Shown: piece after piece, positions 33,625 through 41,084 of the stretch | Position numbering within the stretch: the stretch's first letter is position 1 | How the letters are laid out: the number at the start of each line of letters is the position of its first letter | Source of the DNA: JAOZPE01 sp964601275 | GTDB taxonomy: Bacteria; Krumholzibacteriota; Krumholzibacteriia; JAJRXK01 | NCBI GenBank assembly: GCA_964601275.1 | Contig: CAZRMV010000002.1 | Location: 1 to 64,000 of the forward strand | Length of the DNA: 64,000 bases | Reading direction: 5' to 3' | Made by a program: the position numbers and the translations under genes | The notes under the pieces: model-generated | The model's input: the letters and a program-made list of their open reading frames with translations, nothing else | The model's database searches: none | Told to the model about the DNA's origin: nothing

Positions 33625-34637
33625 GCGAGGAATCCCGGCGGCGGACCGGTGGGGTCGAAGAGGCCCAGGCCGGCATGCGCTTGGACCTCTGGCTGGTCCA
33701 GGCCGACGGCGGCCTCTCGCGCACCCGTGCGCAGAAACTGATCGAGGAAGGCCGGGTCAAGGTCGACGGGCGGGTCCGCCCCGCCCGGCACCGGCTGAAG
33801 GCCGGGGAATGGGTGGAGTGGGAGCATCCGCAGGCACGGCCCACCGGTCTGCGCTCGCAGGACGAGGTCGAGTTCTCCATCGTCTACGAAGATGAGGATG
33901 TGGCGGTGATCGACAAGCCGGCCGGGTTGGTGGTGCATCCCGCGCCCGGCCACCACGATGGAACCCTGGTGAACGGGCTGGTGGCGCGGCTCGACGGCCT
34001 CAGCGAGGTGGGCGGAGTCCAGCGGCCCGGGCTGGTTCATCGTCTCGATCGGGACACCTCGGGCCTGTTGGTGGTGGCCAAGAACGACGCGGCGCACCAG
34101 GCCCTGTCCGCCCAGTTGCAGGACCACAGTCTCCACCGCGTCTACCAGGCGATCTGCTGGGGCCATCCCGCCCCGGCGGATGGGGAGATCGAAGCCCCCC
34201 TCGACCGGCACCCCACCGACCGCAAGCGCCGATCGGTGGTCAGCTCGGGCAAGCCCGCCCACACCCGCTACTGGACCGAGGAAGTGCTGGAAGGCGCGGC
34301 GCGGCTGCGCCTGCGTCTCACCACCGGCCGGACCCACCAGATCCGCGTCCACCTGGCCCATCGGGGGCATCCGGTGCTGGGCGACGGACTCTACGGCGGG
34401 GGGGAGAAGAGACTCAAAGGAGCCGATCCGCGGCATCGTCCCGCCCTGAAGGCGGCGCTCGCCGCGCTGGGCCGACAGGCGCTGCACGCGGCGGAGCTGG
34501 CGTTTCGCCATCCGGCGAGTGGCCGGCCGGTCAGCTTCCGTTCAGCCCTGCCCGAAGACTTCGAGGCCGCCCTGGATCTGCTCCGAGGAGGGGGGGGAGG
34601 CGCTCCTGGGGTGGACAGGGGCACGGGGGACAGCTAA
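33621..34637 (+). CDS. rluD: 23S rRNA pseudouridine synthase, RluD type
   Basis: A 338-residue RluA-family synthase. Residues about 15-85 form an S4 RNA-binding domain (DGGLSRTRAQKLIEEGRVKV), and the catalytic aspartate lies in VHRLDRDTSGLLVVAK. The TGRTHQIRVHL motif follows. It isomerises uridines in large-subunit rRNA, by homology the helix 69 region. The C-terminal about 15 residues are Gly-rich and contain the next gene's promoter. Confidence 0.88.
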   Translation: MSEESRRRTGGVEEAQAGMRLDLWLVQADGGLSRTRAQKLIEEGRVKVDGRVRPARHRLKAGEWVEWEHPQARPTGLRSQDEVEFSIVYEDEDVAVIDKPAGLVVHPAPGHHDGTLVNGLVARLDGLSEVGGVQRPGLVHRLDRDTSGLLVVAKNDAAHQALSAQLQDHSLHRVYQAICWGHPAPADGEIEAPLDRHPTDRKRRSVVSSGKPAHTRYWTEEVLEGAARLRLRLTTGRTHQIRVHLAHRGHPVLGDGLYGGGEKRLKGADPRHRPALKAALAALGRQALHAAELAFRHPASGRPVSFRSALPEDFEAALDLLRGGGGGAPGVDRGTGDS

Positions 34638-34640
34638 TCT
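34612..34640 (+). promoter_or_regulatory. sigma70-type promoter for the anti-sigma antagonist gene
   Basis: TGGACA at 34612-34617, a 17-base spacer and TAATCT at 34635-34640. It overlaps the last codons of the rluD-type gene and lies about 110 bases before the STAS gene. Confidence 0.5.
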
Positions 34641-34748
34641 GCACACAAGCGGATCGGCGCGACCAGCCCGGCCGTTTCCTCCCTCGAGCGGCAGCGCCCT
34701 CCGGAACTTCGGCTGACTCGAGGTCCCACGGAAGGACGAGAGGATCCC

Positions 34749-35093
34749 ATGAAGATCAAAGAACGCGAACGAGATGGCGTGGTCATCCTGGAGGTTTCCG
34801 GGAAGATCATGGGCGGTCCCGATTCCGAGCTGTTCACCAGCACCCTCAAGTCCCTGGTGCACCGGGGGAAGACCCGGGTCATCGTCGATCTGGGGGAGGT
34901 GAGCTGGGTGAATTCCACCGGCCTGGGGATCTTGATCTCGGGCTATTCCAGCATCAAGCGCAGCAACGGCGAGTTGAAACTGGTCAATGTCTCCGACCGG
35001 ATCGACAGTATCTTCATGGTGACGAAACTCTACTCGGTGTTCGATTCGTACAAGAGCGAGGACGAGGCCATTGACAGTTTCGCCGTCGATTGA
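34749..35093 (+). CDS. STAS-domain anti-sigma factor antagonist
   Basis: A 114-residue single STAS domain. The phospho-site region reads WVNSTGLGILIS, the counterpart of D-S-S-G-L-G in SpoIIAA, keeping the phosphorylatable serine. Such proteins are phosphorylated by a cognate anti-sigma kinase and dephosphorylated by a PP2C/SpoIIE phosphatase. Its kinase is encoded 40 bases downstream and a candidate phosphatase lies at 58683. No sigma factor gene is nearby. Confidence 0.88.
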   Translation: MKIKERERDGVVILEVSGKIMGGPDSELFTSTLKSLVHRGKTRVIVDLGEVSWVNSTGLGILISGYSSIKRSNGELKLVNVSDRIDSIFMVTKLYSVFDSYKSEDEAIDSFAVD

Positions 35094-35132
35094 TTTCCGG
35101 CCGTCATCGGTCCCTTTTGCCGAAGTAGAGGC

Positions 35133-35588
35133 GTGGTGAAGATCGAACTCAGTTTTCCGAGCTCCCACATGTTCCTGGGCATTCCCGACGCGGTCATCCA
35201 GGAACTGGGAAGTGAATTGCCATTCACCCAGACCGAACTCGACGAGCTCTCCACCTCGGTGATCGAGGGCTGCACGAACGCCCTGGAGCACGGCAACAAG
35301 ATGATGGACGAGGTGCCCGTCCGGCTCGAGATCGTCTTCGATACCGAGAGGATCGAGATCACCATCTTCGACCAGGGAGAGGGCTTCGACTACGAGTCGA
35401 TCGATTTCTCCCTGGAACCGGCCGATCTCATGCAGGAGCGGGGGCGAGGCATCTATATCATGTACACCTACTGCGACGAATTGAGCTTCTTCCGTCACAA
35501 CGGCTCGTTTGCGGTCCGCATGGTGAAGATCCCCAAGGCCCGCAGCGGCGGTGAGAAGACCACCAGCGGCGTCGGCGAGAAGGACTGA
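35133..35588 (+). CDS. RsbW-like anti-sigma regulatory serine kinase (HATPase)
   Basis: A 151-residue GHKL ATPase. It has the N-box VIEGCTNALEHGN, the G1 box DQGEGFDY and the GRGIYIMYTYCDEL lid region. It starts at GTG 35133 or the adjacent GTG 35136, behind AGAGG. It presumably phosphorylates the upstream STAS protein and, in partner switching, binds a sigma factor or another target. The protein is soluble with no sensor domain. Confidence 0.87.
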   Translation: MVKIELSFPSSHMFLGIPDAVIQELGSELPFTQTELDELSTSVIEGCTNALEHGNKMMDEVPVRLEIVFDTERIEITIFDQGEGFDYESIDFSLEPADLMQERGRGIYIMYTYCDELSFFRHNGSFAVRMVKIPKARSGGEKTTSGVGEKD

Positions 35589-35608
35589 TCCCGCGGGCGG
35601 GGAGGCCC

Positions 35609-36022
35609 ATGGCCGTCATCCTGGCTCTCGATCCCGGCGAACGGCGCACCGGTGTCGCCGTTTCCGACCCGACGGGTTCGCTGGCCCGACCCCTCTGCAC
35701 CCACGACCGCCGCCGCGACGGCTCGTTGCTCGAGCTGATCGCCGCCCTCTGCGCCGAGCACGGGGTCGAGCGGATCCTCGTGGGGTTTCCCCTGACCCAG
35801 ATGGGGGAGCAGGGGCCGAGGACCGAGCACGCCGAGCACCTGGCGGCGCGCCTGCGGGAACGGCTCGATCTGCCGGTCGAGCTGGTCGACGAACGCTACA
35901 CCAGTCTCGAGGCCGATCGGATCCTGCGGGGCAAGAAGGCGGAGAAGGGACGCCGGGATGCGGTCGCCGCCGCGCTGCTTCTGCAGACCTGGCTCGAGCG
36001 AACGGGGAGGGAGCGGTCATGA
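35609..36022 (+). CDS. ruvX: YqgF/RuvX-type Holliday junction resolvase-like nuclease
   Basis: A 137-residue RNase H-fold protein with LALDPGERRTGVAVSD at the first acidic motif and VELVDERYTSLEA at the second. Members act in rRNA 16S processing or as Holliday-junction resolvases. It overlaps mltG by 4 bases; the yqgF-mltG neighbourhood is common in bacteria. Confidence 0.9.
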   Translation: MAVILALDPGERRTGVAVSDPTGSLARPLCTHDRRRDGSLLELIAALCAEHGVERILVGFPLTQMGEQGPRTEHAEHLAARLRERLDLPVELVDERYTSLEADRILRGKKAEKGRRDAVAAALLLQTWLERTGRERS

Positions 36023-37065
36023 TCAGCCGGCGCCGGGGCGGCTTGTTGCTGTTTGCCACCGCGGTCGTGGTGGTCGGGATCGGGCTTTCCCTGCTGGAAC
36101 TGCACATGGCGCTCTACCAGGACCACTTCACCGAAGGCGAGGAAGAGGTGGTCAGCGTGGAGATTCCCCACGGGGCGAGCGTCCGCTCCGCCGCGCGGCT
36201 CTTGCACGAGGCCGGACTTCTGGACGCCCCCTGGAAGTTGCGGCTGGTCCATCGCCTGCACGGGGGCGCCTCGACCATCCAGGCCGGTCTCTACCGCATC
36301 CGGCGGGGCAGTTCTCCGGAACGTCTGCTGCACCTGCTCGAGGAAGGCCGGGTGGCCCTGGTGCGGGTGACCATCCCCGAGGGGTGGACGAAGGATCGCA
36401 CCTGCGGGGTGCTCGCCGATTCCCTTCACCTCGATCGCCAGAAGCTCCTGGAACTCAGCCGGCGTCCGCCGGTTCCATGGAGGAAGGAACTCGATCTGCC
36501 CGCTGGGGCAGACCTGGAAGGCTATCTCTTTCCCGAGACCTATCGTTTCGCCGATGGGATCTCAGAGGAGCTGGCGTTGCATACCCTGCTGCGGCATTTC
36601 CTGGCGGTCTTCGACGAGACGATGCGGGCCGACGCCTTGCGCGAGGGTCTGACCGTGCACGAAGCGGTCACACTGGCTTCGATCGTCGAGGCGGAGACCT
36701 CCCTCCCGGAGGAGAAGAAGAAGGTGGCGGCGGTGTATCTCAATCGCCTGCGCAAGGGCTGGAAGCTGGAGGCCGACCCGACGGTGGCGTTCGCTGTCGG
36801 AAAACCCGGAGAGCGCCTGAGCTACCGCGACCTCCAAATCGACTCTCCGTACAACACCTACCGGGTGAAGGGATTGCCTCCCGGTCCGATCAACAGTCCC
36901 GGCCGGGAGGCGCTCGACGCGGTGGTGCATCCCCAGCAGGATTTCGATGCGCTCTATTTCGTCGCCGACGGAAAGGGCGGGCACGTGTTCTCGCGTACCT
37001 GGGAGGAGCACCGGGCGGCGGTGAGGGCCTACCGCGCCGCTCGGCGCGCGCACGGCGTGCGCTGA
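36019..37065 (+). CDS. mltG: endolytic murein transglycosylase MltG
   Basis: A 348-residue protein with one N-terminal membrane helix (LLLFATAVVVVGIGLSLLEL), a LysM-like domain and the YceG catalytic domain: EGYLFPETYRF holds a conserved motif, and TLASIVEAETSLPEEKKKVA the conserved catalytic glutamate. It cuts nascent glycan strands and limits their length. The signature SPYNTYRVKGLPPGPI is intact. Confidence 0.92.
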   Translation: MISRRRGGLLLFATAVVVVGIGLSLLELHMALYQDHFTEGEEEVVSVEIPHGASVRSAARLLHEAGLLDAPWKLRLVHRLHGGASTIQAGLYRIRRGSSPERLLHLLEEGRVALVRVTIPEGWTKDRTCGVLADSLHLDRQKLLELSRRPPVPWRKELDLPAGADLEGYLFPETYRFADGISEELALHTLLRHFLAVFDETMRADALREGLTVHEAVTLASIVEAETSLPEEKKKVAAVYLNRLRKGWKLEADPTVAFAVGKPGERLSYRDLQIDSPYNTYRVKGLPPGPINSPGREALDAVVHPQQDFDALYFVADGKGGHVFSRTWEEHRAAVRAYRAARRAHGVR

Positions 37066-37079
37066 GGACCGCTGCCGGC

Positions 37080-37108
37080 TTGACCGCGTTGCCGCATTCT
37101 CCTAGCGT
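37080..37108 (+). promoter_or_regulatory. sigma70-type promoter for the small membrane protein and tRNA-Val
   Basis: TTGACC at 37080-37085, a 17-base spacer and TAGCGT at 37103-37108, just after mltG and 28 bases before the GTG at 37136. Since that gene overlaps tRNA-Val, one transcript probably carries both. Confidence 0.5.
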
Positions 37109-37135
37109 ATCGATCCACTCGAGAGGAGGCCCATC

Positions 37136-37312
37136 GTGAACTGGATGAGGGACCGCTGGCTGATCCTCGGCCTGGGATCGATCGTGGCCGGCTACCTGAT
37201 GTTGGGGGTGATGGAGCAGGGAACGGCGGCGTCGATCCTGCTGGTGGCCGGGTACTGCGTATTGGTTCCCGCCCACCTGTGGTCGCGCTACCGGAGGGAC
37301 ATGGGCGAATAG
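37136..37312 (+). CDS. 58-residue two-helix membrane protein overlapping tRNA-Val
   Basis: A short frame from GTG 37136 behind GAGAGGAGG to TAG 37310-37312. The protein has two hydrophobic stretches, WLILGLGSIVAGYLMLGVME and ASILLVAGYCVLVPAHLW, separated by a short loop, with a basic end RYRRDMGE. I recognise no family. The stop codon lies inside the 5' end of tRNA-Val, so the two genes share 10 bases. The strong ribosome site and promoter support it as real; a co-transcribed tRNA would have to be cut from the message. Confidence 0.6.
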   Translation: MNWMRDRWLILGLGSIVAGYLMLGVMEQGTAASILLVAGYCVLVPAHLWSRYRRDMGE

Positions 37313-37379
37313 CTCAGCTGGTCAGAGCACCTGCCTTACAAGCAGGGGGTCACAGGTTCGAGTCCTGTTTCGCCCACCA
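37303..37379 (+). tRNA. tRNA-Val (TAC)
   Basis: A 77-base cloverleaf: acceptor GGGCGAA pairs with TTCGCCC, anticodon TAC at 37337-37339 in loop CTTACAA, T-arm ACAGG-TTCGAGT-CCTGT, and encoded CCA. Its first 10 bases overlap the upstream small membrane-protein gene. Confidence 0.97.
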
Positions 37380-37519
37380 TCTTCCCCCGCGCCCCGCCTC
37401 ATCGCTGTCCAATTCCTGGTCACCGCCGGCGGGCCGGCGGCTGGCCATTTCTCTTTCGCCGGGCCGCTAACCTTTTTCAAATCTTGACCTTAGATCTCCA
37501 ACCGGCTCGATCTGGGTGG

Positions 37520-37549
37520 TTGACAGTCTTGTCGGCCTCGTGCTAAACT
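37520..37549 (+). promoter_or_regulatory. sigma70-type promoter for the dockerin-like secreted protein
   Basis: A consensus TTGACA at 37520-37525, an 18-base spacer and TAAACT at 37544-37549, about 120 bases before ATG 37672. The rest of the 292-base gap after tRNA-Val, including a GGAGGTT at 37582-37588 with no good gene behind it, shows nothing further. Confidence 0.6.
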
Positions 37550-37671
37550 TCGCTCGTCGAGTATTGGATCGAAAGAGTGGAAGGAGGTTAATCAGCAGGG
37601 AAAAGCGCAAATGTCTGCGCAACTGGCAATCCTTCTGGGTTGTCATGAGAACCGTTTAGGAGGTGTCCTAG

Positions 37672-38292
37672 ATGTTCAATCGGAGACTCCTGAGTCTCGT
37701 CCTCGTCACCGGCCTGATCCTGGGCCTTGCCGGCCTTGCATGGGCTGGCGTACCCGATCCGGGCCAGAGCGAGGTTTCTGCCGTCGGCGGCGCGGTGACC
37801 ATCACCCCCGCTGGCAATGGCCAGAGCCTCACCGATCGCGGGACTCCCGTGACCGTGACCGTTCGTGATGCGAATGGTCTGCCCATCGCGGCGTATCCGG
37901 CCCAGGATATCTGGCTGGATGACGCGGGTACCGGCGACATCAACCTGTGCCAGGGTGGCAGCCTCGCCGACGCCGATACCGACGTCAACGGCGTGACCAC
38001 CATCTCGGGCGTCATCGCCGGCGGTGGATTCACCCAGGCCGGGATGTCCGTGTACGTGAGCGGTGTCGCGTTGACCGTTGCGGTCGACAGTGGCACGGGC
38101 TCGACGATCGTCAATATCGACGTGAACAGTCCCGACATCAACGGTGACCGCACCGTCAACCTGTCGGACATCTCGTTGTTCACCGGTGATCTCGTCGTCC
38201 CGACGTTCCGTTCGGACTTCAATCACGACGGTGGCGTGAATCTTTCCGATATCTCCCTCTTCACTTCGTGGATCGGGGAAAGTTGCCCCTGA
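37672..38292 (+). CDS. secreted protein with two dockerin-type calcium repeats
   Basis: A 206-residue protein with a signal peptide (LLSLVLVTGLILGLAGLAWA). Residues about 30-150 are an Ig-like or bacterial beta-sandwich region, and the C-terminus has a dockerin-like pair of calcium loops, DINGDRTVNLSDISLFTG and DFNHDGGVNLSDISLFTS, with the D-x-N-x-D spacing and Asp at position 12. Dockerin repeats bind calcium and, where cohesins exist, dock proteins to a scaffold; none is in the window. The ribosome site AGGAGG is upstream. A UUCG hairpin follows. Confidence 0.8.
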   Translation: MFNRRLLSLVLVTGLILGLAGLAWAGVPDPGQSEVSAVGGAVTITPAGNGQSLTDRGTPVTVTVRDANGLPIAAYPAQDIWLDDAGTGDINLCQGGSLADADTDVNGVTTISGVIAGGGFTQAGMSVYVSGVALTVAVDSGTGSTIVNIDVNSPDINGDRTVNLSDISLFTGDLVVPTFRSDFNHDGGVNLSDISLFTSWIGESCP

Positions 38293-38312
38293 TCTCTCGA
38301 AGCGGGAAGGAG

Positions 38313-38333
38313 AAGGGTGTCTTCGGACCCCTT
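38313..38333 (+). terminator. UUCG-loop hairpin after the dockerin-like gene
   Basis: AAGGG, a bulged T, GTC, the tetraloop TTCG, GAC and CCCTT form a stem. A real T-run is missing, so its strength is uncertain. Confidence 0.4.
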
Positions 38334-38404
38334 GTGTCTGAGCAAGCGTGCGCCAGTGAAATCGCAGCATCCATTGGCTCACTCTCTCTTTAAGGAGATG
38401 GCTC

Positions 38405-38986
38405 ATGCTTAGAAAGGCAATGTTCCTGGCCTTCGCGATCGTCTTGGTGGTTTCCGCCTCGGCGTCCGCGCAGTGCACGTTTGGTGTCTATGGAGACACC
38501 GCGGGAACCCAGACCAGCATCACCCCCATCCGCGACCTCGGCCAGGCGCTCTTCACGATCGACGTGTACTACGTCATGTTCGTGGAAGACTTCGTCTGGG
38601 GCGCGGCATGGAACCGTTCCGTCACGGGATTCCAAGAGGTGGGTCACATCCCGGTCTACGACAACACACAGCAGTTCGTCGAAGATCGGATCGCTGATGG
38701 CCTCGGCTACCGGATGGGACTGGGGAACTGCCAGATCGGGTTCAACGGAAAGCCGGTGTTCATCCTGCAGGAAACCCTGATTCTCCAGGACGACTTCCAG
38801 GGTGGCACAGGTTCGATCCAGGTTCTCCCGAATCCCCTGGAGAACTCCAACAACCCCGTCTACACCGAGTGCGATCAGAATGCGACGATCGTTCCCTGTG
38901 TGGGCACCATGGGTTCCTTGGTGATCGAGTCCATCGTGCCGGCGGCTGGTAAGACCTTCGGCGCGGTCAAGGCTCTGTTCAACTAG
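38405..38986 (+). CDS. small exported protein, family member A
   Basis: A 193-residue exported protein with signal peptide (MFLAFAIVLVVSASASAQ). The mature part has the pattern TPIRDLGQALFTIDVYYVMF and a C-terminal PVYTECDQNATIVPC. It is a distant relative of the two proteins at 39187 and 40233: all share an N-terminal G-V-x-x-D-x-x-G-T region and a YT-x-CD-x-NA segment near the end. No known family is recognised. It starts at ATG 38405 after AAGGAGATGG. A decayed copy of its 3' part lies at 40014. Confidence 0.65.
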   Translation: MLRKAMFLAFAIVLVVSASASAQCTFGVYGDTAGTQTSITPIRDLGQALFTIDVYYVMFVEDFVWGAAWNRSVTGFQEVGHIPVYDNTQQFVEDRIADGLGYRMGLGNCQIGFNGKPVFILQETLILQDDFQGGTGSIQVLPNPLENSNNPVYTECDQNATIVPCVGTMGSLVIESIVPAAGKTFGAVKALFN

Positions 38987-39186
38987 CTTCCGGTCCACTC
39001 GACCAGTTGCTATCGCGATCGCAACGGGCGGGTGGCGGTTCGGTCTCCGGACTGTCCACCCCCTAACATCTCGCCAGAGTTCTTCCCACAACCGGGGATT
39101 GCTGTGGCGCACCAGAGGTGAAGTGGCGGGAGAGTAGTGAGTTTGGCTCCCCACTGCCTCGAAGACAAACAACGGAGGACTTCTTC

Positions 39187-39804
39187 ATGAAGAAGCTAAT
39201 GATTCTTGCCACCCTCGTGGGTGTCTTCGCCATGGTCGGCATGGCCAACGCGCAGGGCGTCACCGGGGAGATCGGTGTGTCTTTCGACGAGGCCGGAACC
39301 TTGGCCGCGGGCACCATGGTGCCCGGTTCGCAGCTGGATTTCTTTGTGGTGGCCTTTGGACTCAACGAGATCTTCGGATATGAGTTCGAGGTGACCCCGA
39401 CGGTGGCCCCCAATTTCGTGCTGGGCAAGGACGCCTACGGTCCTGCTCCCCAGGACTTCGGAACGGGCCTCGAGGTGCGCGCCGGGACCGGTGGCTGCGT
39501 GAACGACCCCACTCTCATGGGTCCGGATGCGGGCTCCTGGACCCTGACTGTGTACCACGTGCTGTACTTCGCACCGGTGAACGACCTGAACCTGTGCGTC
39601 GGCCCCTCGCCGGGCTCGGGCGCTTCGACGCCGCAGTACACCATCTGCGACGCCAATGCTTCCATCTTCCCGCTGCTGCCGACGGCCAACCAGGATCCTT
39701 CCGGGATCACTCCCGTGGGATGCGCGGTCGCCAACCCGACCCAGGGCCAGACCCCGGTCGGCGCGGAGACCACCACCTGGGGTTCGCTGAAGGCGGGATT
39801 CTAG
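39187..39804 (+). CDS. small exported protein, family member B
   Basis: A 205-residue exported protein with signal peptide (LMILATLVGVFAMVGMANAQ). The mature part is beta-rich (GVSFDEAGTLAAG, then EIFGYEFEVTP) and ends TTTWGSLKAGF. It has three spaced cysteines that may form disulfides. ATG 39187 follows GGAGGACTTCTTC. It is clearly the tandem paralogue of 40233, with equal length and conserved PQDFG and GPSPGSGA segments. Function unknown; secreted or surface location inferred. Confidence 0.7.
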   Translation: MKKLMILATLVGVFAMVGMANAQGVTGEIGVSFDEAGTLAAGTMVPGSQLDFFVVAFGLNEIFGYEFEVTPTVAPNFVLGKDAYGPAPQDFGTGLEVRAGTGGCVNDPTLMGPDAGSWTLTVYHVLYFAPVNDLNLCVGPSPGSGASTPQYTICDANASIFPLLPTANQDPSGITPVGCAVANPTQGQTPVGAETTTWGSLKAGF

Positions 39805-39823
39805 ACCGACCCCCCACTCCCGT

Positions 39824-39882
39824 TGCCCCTTTCGGGGGCATCCGAACAGGCACGCGGCTCCGGCTTCCGGGGCCGCGTTCCT
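39824..39882 (+). terminator. terminator hairpins after member B
   Basis: Two stems: TGCCCCTTTCGGGGGCA at 39824-39840, and a larger one at 39848-39882 built on GCGGCTCCGG pairing with CCGGGGCCGC. The second resembles the hairpin after member B' at 40899, so the terminator seems to have been duplicated with the gene. Confidence 0.55.
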
Positions 39883-39941
39883 CATTGGGGCCGCCTCCCC
39901 CGTCGCGGCCGCGTCCCCCCTTCCCGGGGTCGCATCGCCCC

Positions 39942-39971
39942 TTGCCCCCCGTCCAAGCCCTGCCGTATATT
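39942..39971 (+). promoter_or_regulatory. candidate sigma70 promoter upstream of member B'
   Basis: TTGCCC at 39942-39947, an 18-base spacer and TATATT at 39966-39971. It would transcribe the pseudogene remnant and then member B' at 40233. Confidence 0.4.
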
Positions 39972-40013
39972 GCGGCCAGGGAAGCACTTGCCGGTGGACG
40001 GGCCCGGCCTTCA

Positions 40014-40107
40014 GGAATGTTCTGGACAATTCGGGCGGCTCGGTTTACACGGAGTGCGACGAGAATGTAGCAGACGTTCCCTGTCGGAACCGGGGTTCTT
40101 GGTGCAG
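40014..40107 (+). pseudogene. decayed 3' remnant of a member A-like gene
   Basis: The bases encode in one frame ...LDNSGGSVYTECDENVADVPC..., closely matching LENSNNPVYTECDQNATIVPC near the end of member A (38405). No start codon, signal peptide or upstream two thirds of the gene remains, and the copy is separated from member B' by about 125 bases, compared with about 270 between the same points of A and B. This indicates that an A-B unit was duplicated and the A copy later deleted. Confidence 0.6.
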
Positions 40108-40163
40108 GGGACGCCGTTGTGCCTGCTGTTCCTTTTCGGGGGAACCATCGGGGTGCACGAGCG

Positions 40164-40232
40164 GTCGAGTGGCAGGAGAGTGGCAGATCTGGCTCTTCAC
40201 TGCCTCGAGAAAAACCCAAGGAGGACTTCTCT
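40164..40232 (+). repeat. leader repeat upstream of member B', copy of 39118-39186
   Basis: The 69 bases directly before ATG 40233 match the 69 bases before ATG 39187 at about 50 positions by eye, without gaps. Shared blocks include TGGC, GGAGAG and CACTGCCTCGA, and the ribosome site GGAGGACTTC. The untranslated leader was duplicated with the gene and is still well preserved, possibly reflecting a regulatory or stability element. Confidence 0.6.
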
Positions 40233-40850
40233 ATGAAGAAGCTAACGATTCTCGCTGCCGTGATGGGCATCTTCGCCATGGTCGCCGTGGCAAATGCCCA
40301 ACCATTCGGCATCGGCGTCTCCTTCGACGAGGGGGGAACGCAATTCACCACGAGCTCGCCGATTCCCACCGGGTCGGAATTCCACGTGTACGTGGTGGGC
40401 TATTTCCTGACCGAGATCTTCGGTTACGAGTTCGAACTGCATCCCAAGGACAGCTCGGGCTTCATGGTCGGCAAGGATGTGTATGGTTCGGCGCCCCAGG
40501 ATTTCGGGTCGAACTACGAGGTGCGCGCGGGCACCGGAGCGTGCATGAACAATGCTGCCACCATGGGACCCAATGCCAACACCTGGACCCTGACCCGCTA
40601 CAAGATCCTGTACTTCGCGGATCCGGGAACCGACTACGATTTCTGCATCGGTCCCTCCCCGGGATCGGGCGCCACGTTGCCGCAGGGGACCTTCTGCGAC
40701 GCCAACGCCACGATCTACCAGATGTCGCCGGCCACCCAGGATCAAAGCGGTATCGTGGGGGACGGGTGCGCGGTGGCCAACGCGACCCAGGGTCAGAATA
40801 TCGTCGACGCCGAAACGTCCTCCTGGGGTTCTCTCAAGGCAGCCTACTAG
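40233..40850 (+). CDS. small exported protein, family member B'
   Basis: A 205-residue exported protein with signal peptide (LTILAAVMGIFAMVAVANAQ), paralogous to member B: identical length, shared GVSFDEGGT, EIFGYEFELHP, APQDFG, GPSPGSGAT, FCDANATIYQ and SSWGSLKAAY. The divergence is moderate, so the duplication is not recent. Function unknown. A remnant of a member A-like gene precedes it, as A precedes B. Confidence 0.7.
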   Translation: MKKLTILAAVMGIFAMVAVANAQPFGIGVSFDEGGTQFTTSSPIPTGSEFHVYVVGYFLTEIFGYEFELHPKDSSGFMVGKDVYGSAPQDFGSNYEVRAGTGACMNNAATMGPNANTWTLTRYKILYFADPGTDYDFCIGPSPGSGATLPQGTFCDANATIYQMSPATQDQSGIVGDGCAVANATQGQNIVDAETSSWGSLKAAY

Positions 40851-40898
40851 AAGGCCTCGCCACTCAGCCATTGCCCCCTTCGTGGGCATCAGCAAGCC

Positions 40899-40934
40899 AG
40901 GCACGCGACTCCGGGCCCCCGGGGTCGCGTGCCT
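40899..40934 (+). terminator. long hairpin after member B'
   Basis: AGGCACGCGACTCC pairs with GGGGTCGCGTGCCT around a CG-rich loop, a stem of 12 or more pairs. There is no clear T-run after it. It resembles the hairpin after member B. Confidence 0.55.
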
Positions 40935-40938
40935 GTGG

Positions 40939-40968
40939 TTGCAGACCCGATAGGCCGCGGGTTATACT
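40939..40968 (+). promoter_or_regulatory. sigma70-type promoter for the C25 peptidase
   Basis: TTGCAG at 40939-40944, an 18-base spacer and TATACT at 40963-40968. It lies about 115 bases before the chosen GTG start at 41085. Confidence 0.5.
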
Positions 40969-41084
40969 GGACCCAGGCCCCTTCGACCATGATGGGGTGG
41001 CGCGCAACGGCTGCCTTACCGCGCGCCCAGTGGCCGTGTCGAATCCTTCCGCTTGTTCCCGCCCCTGGGACGAGGAGTTCCCGC

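Noticed and set aside
37611..37868. 85-residue frame upstream of the dockerin-like gene
   Set aside because: Overlaps the signal-peptide region of the better-supported gene in another frame and has no domain.
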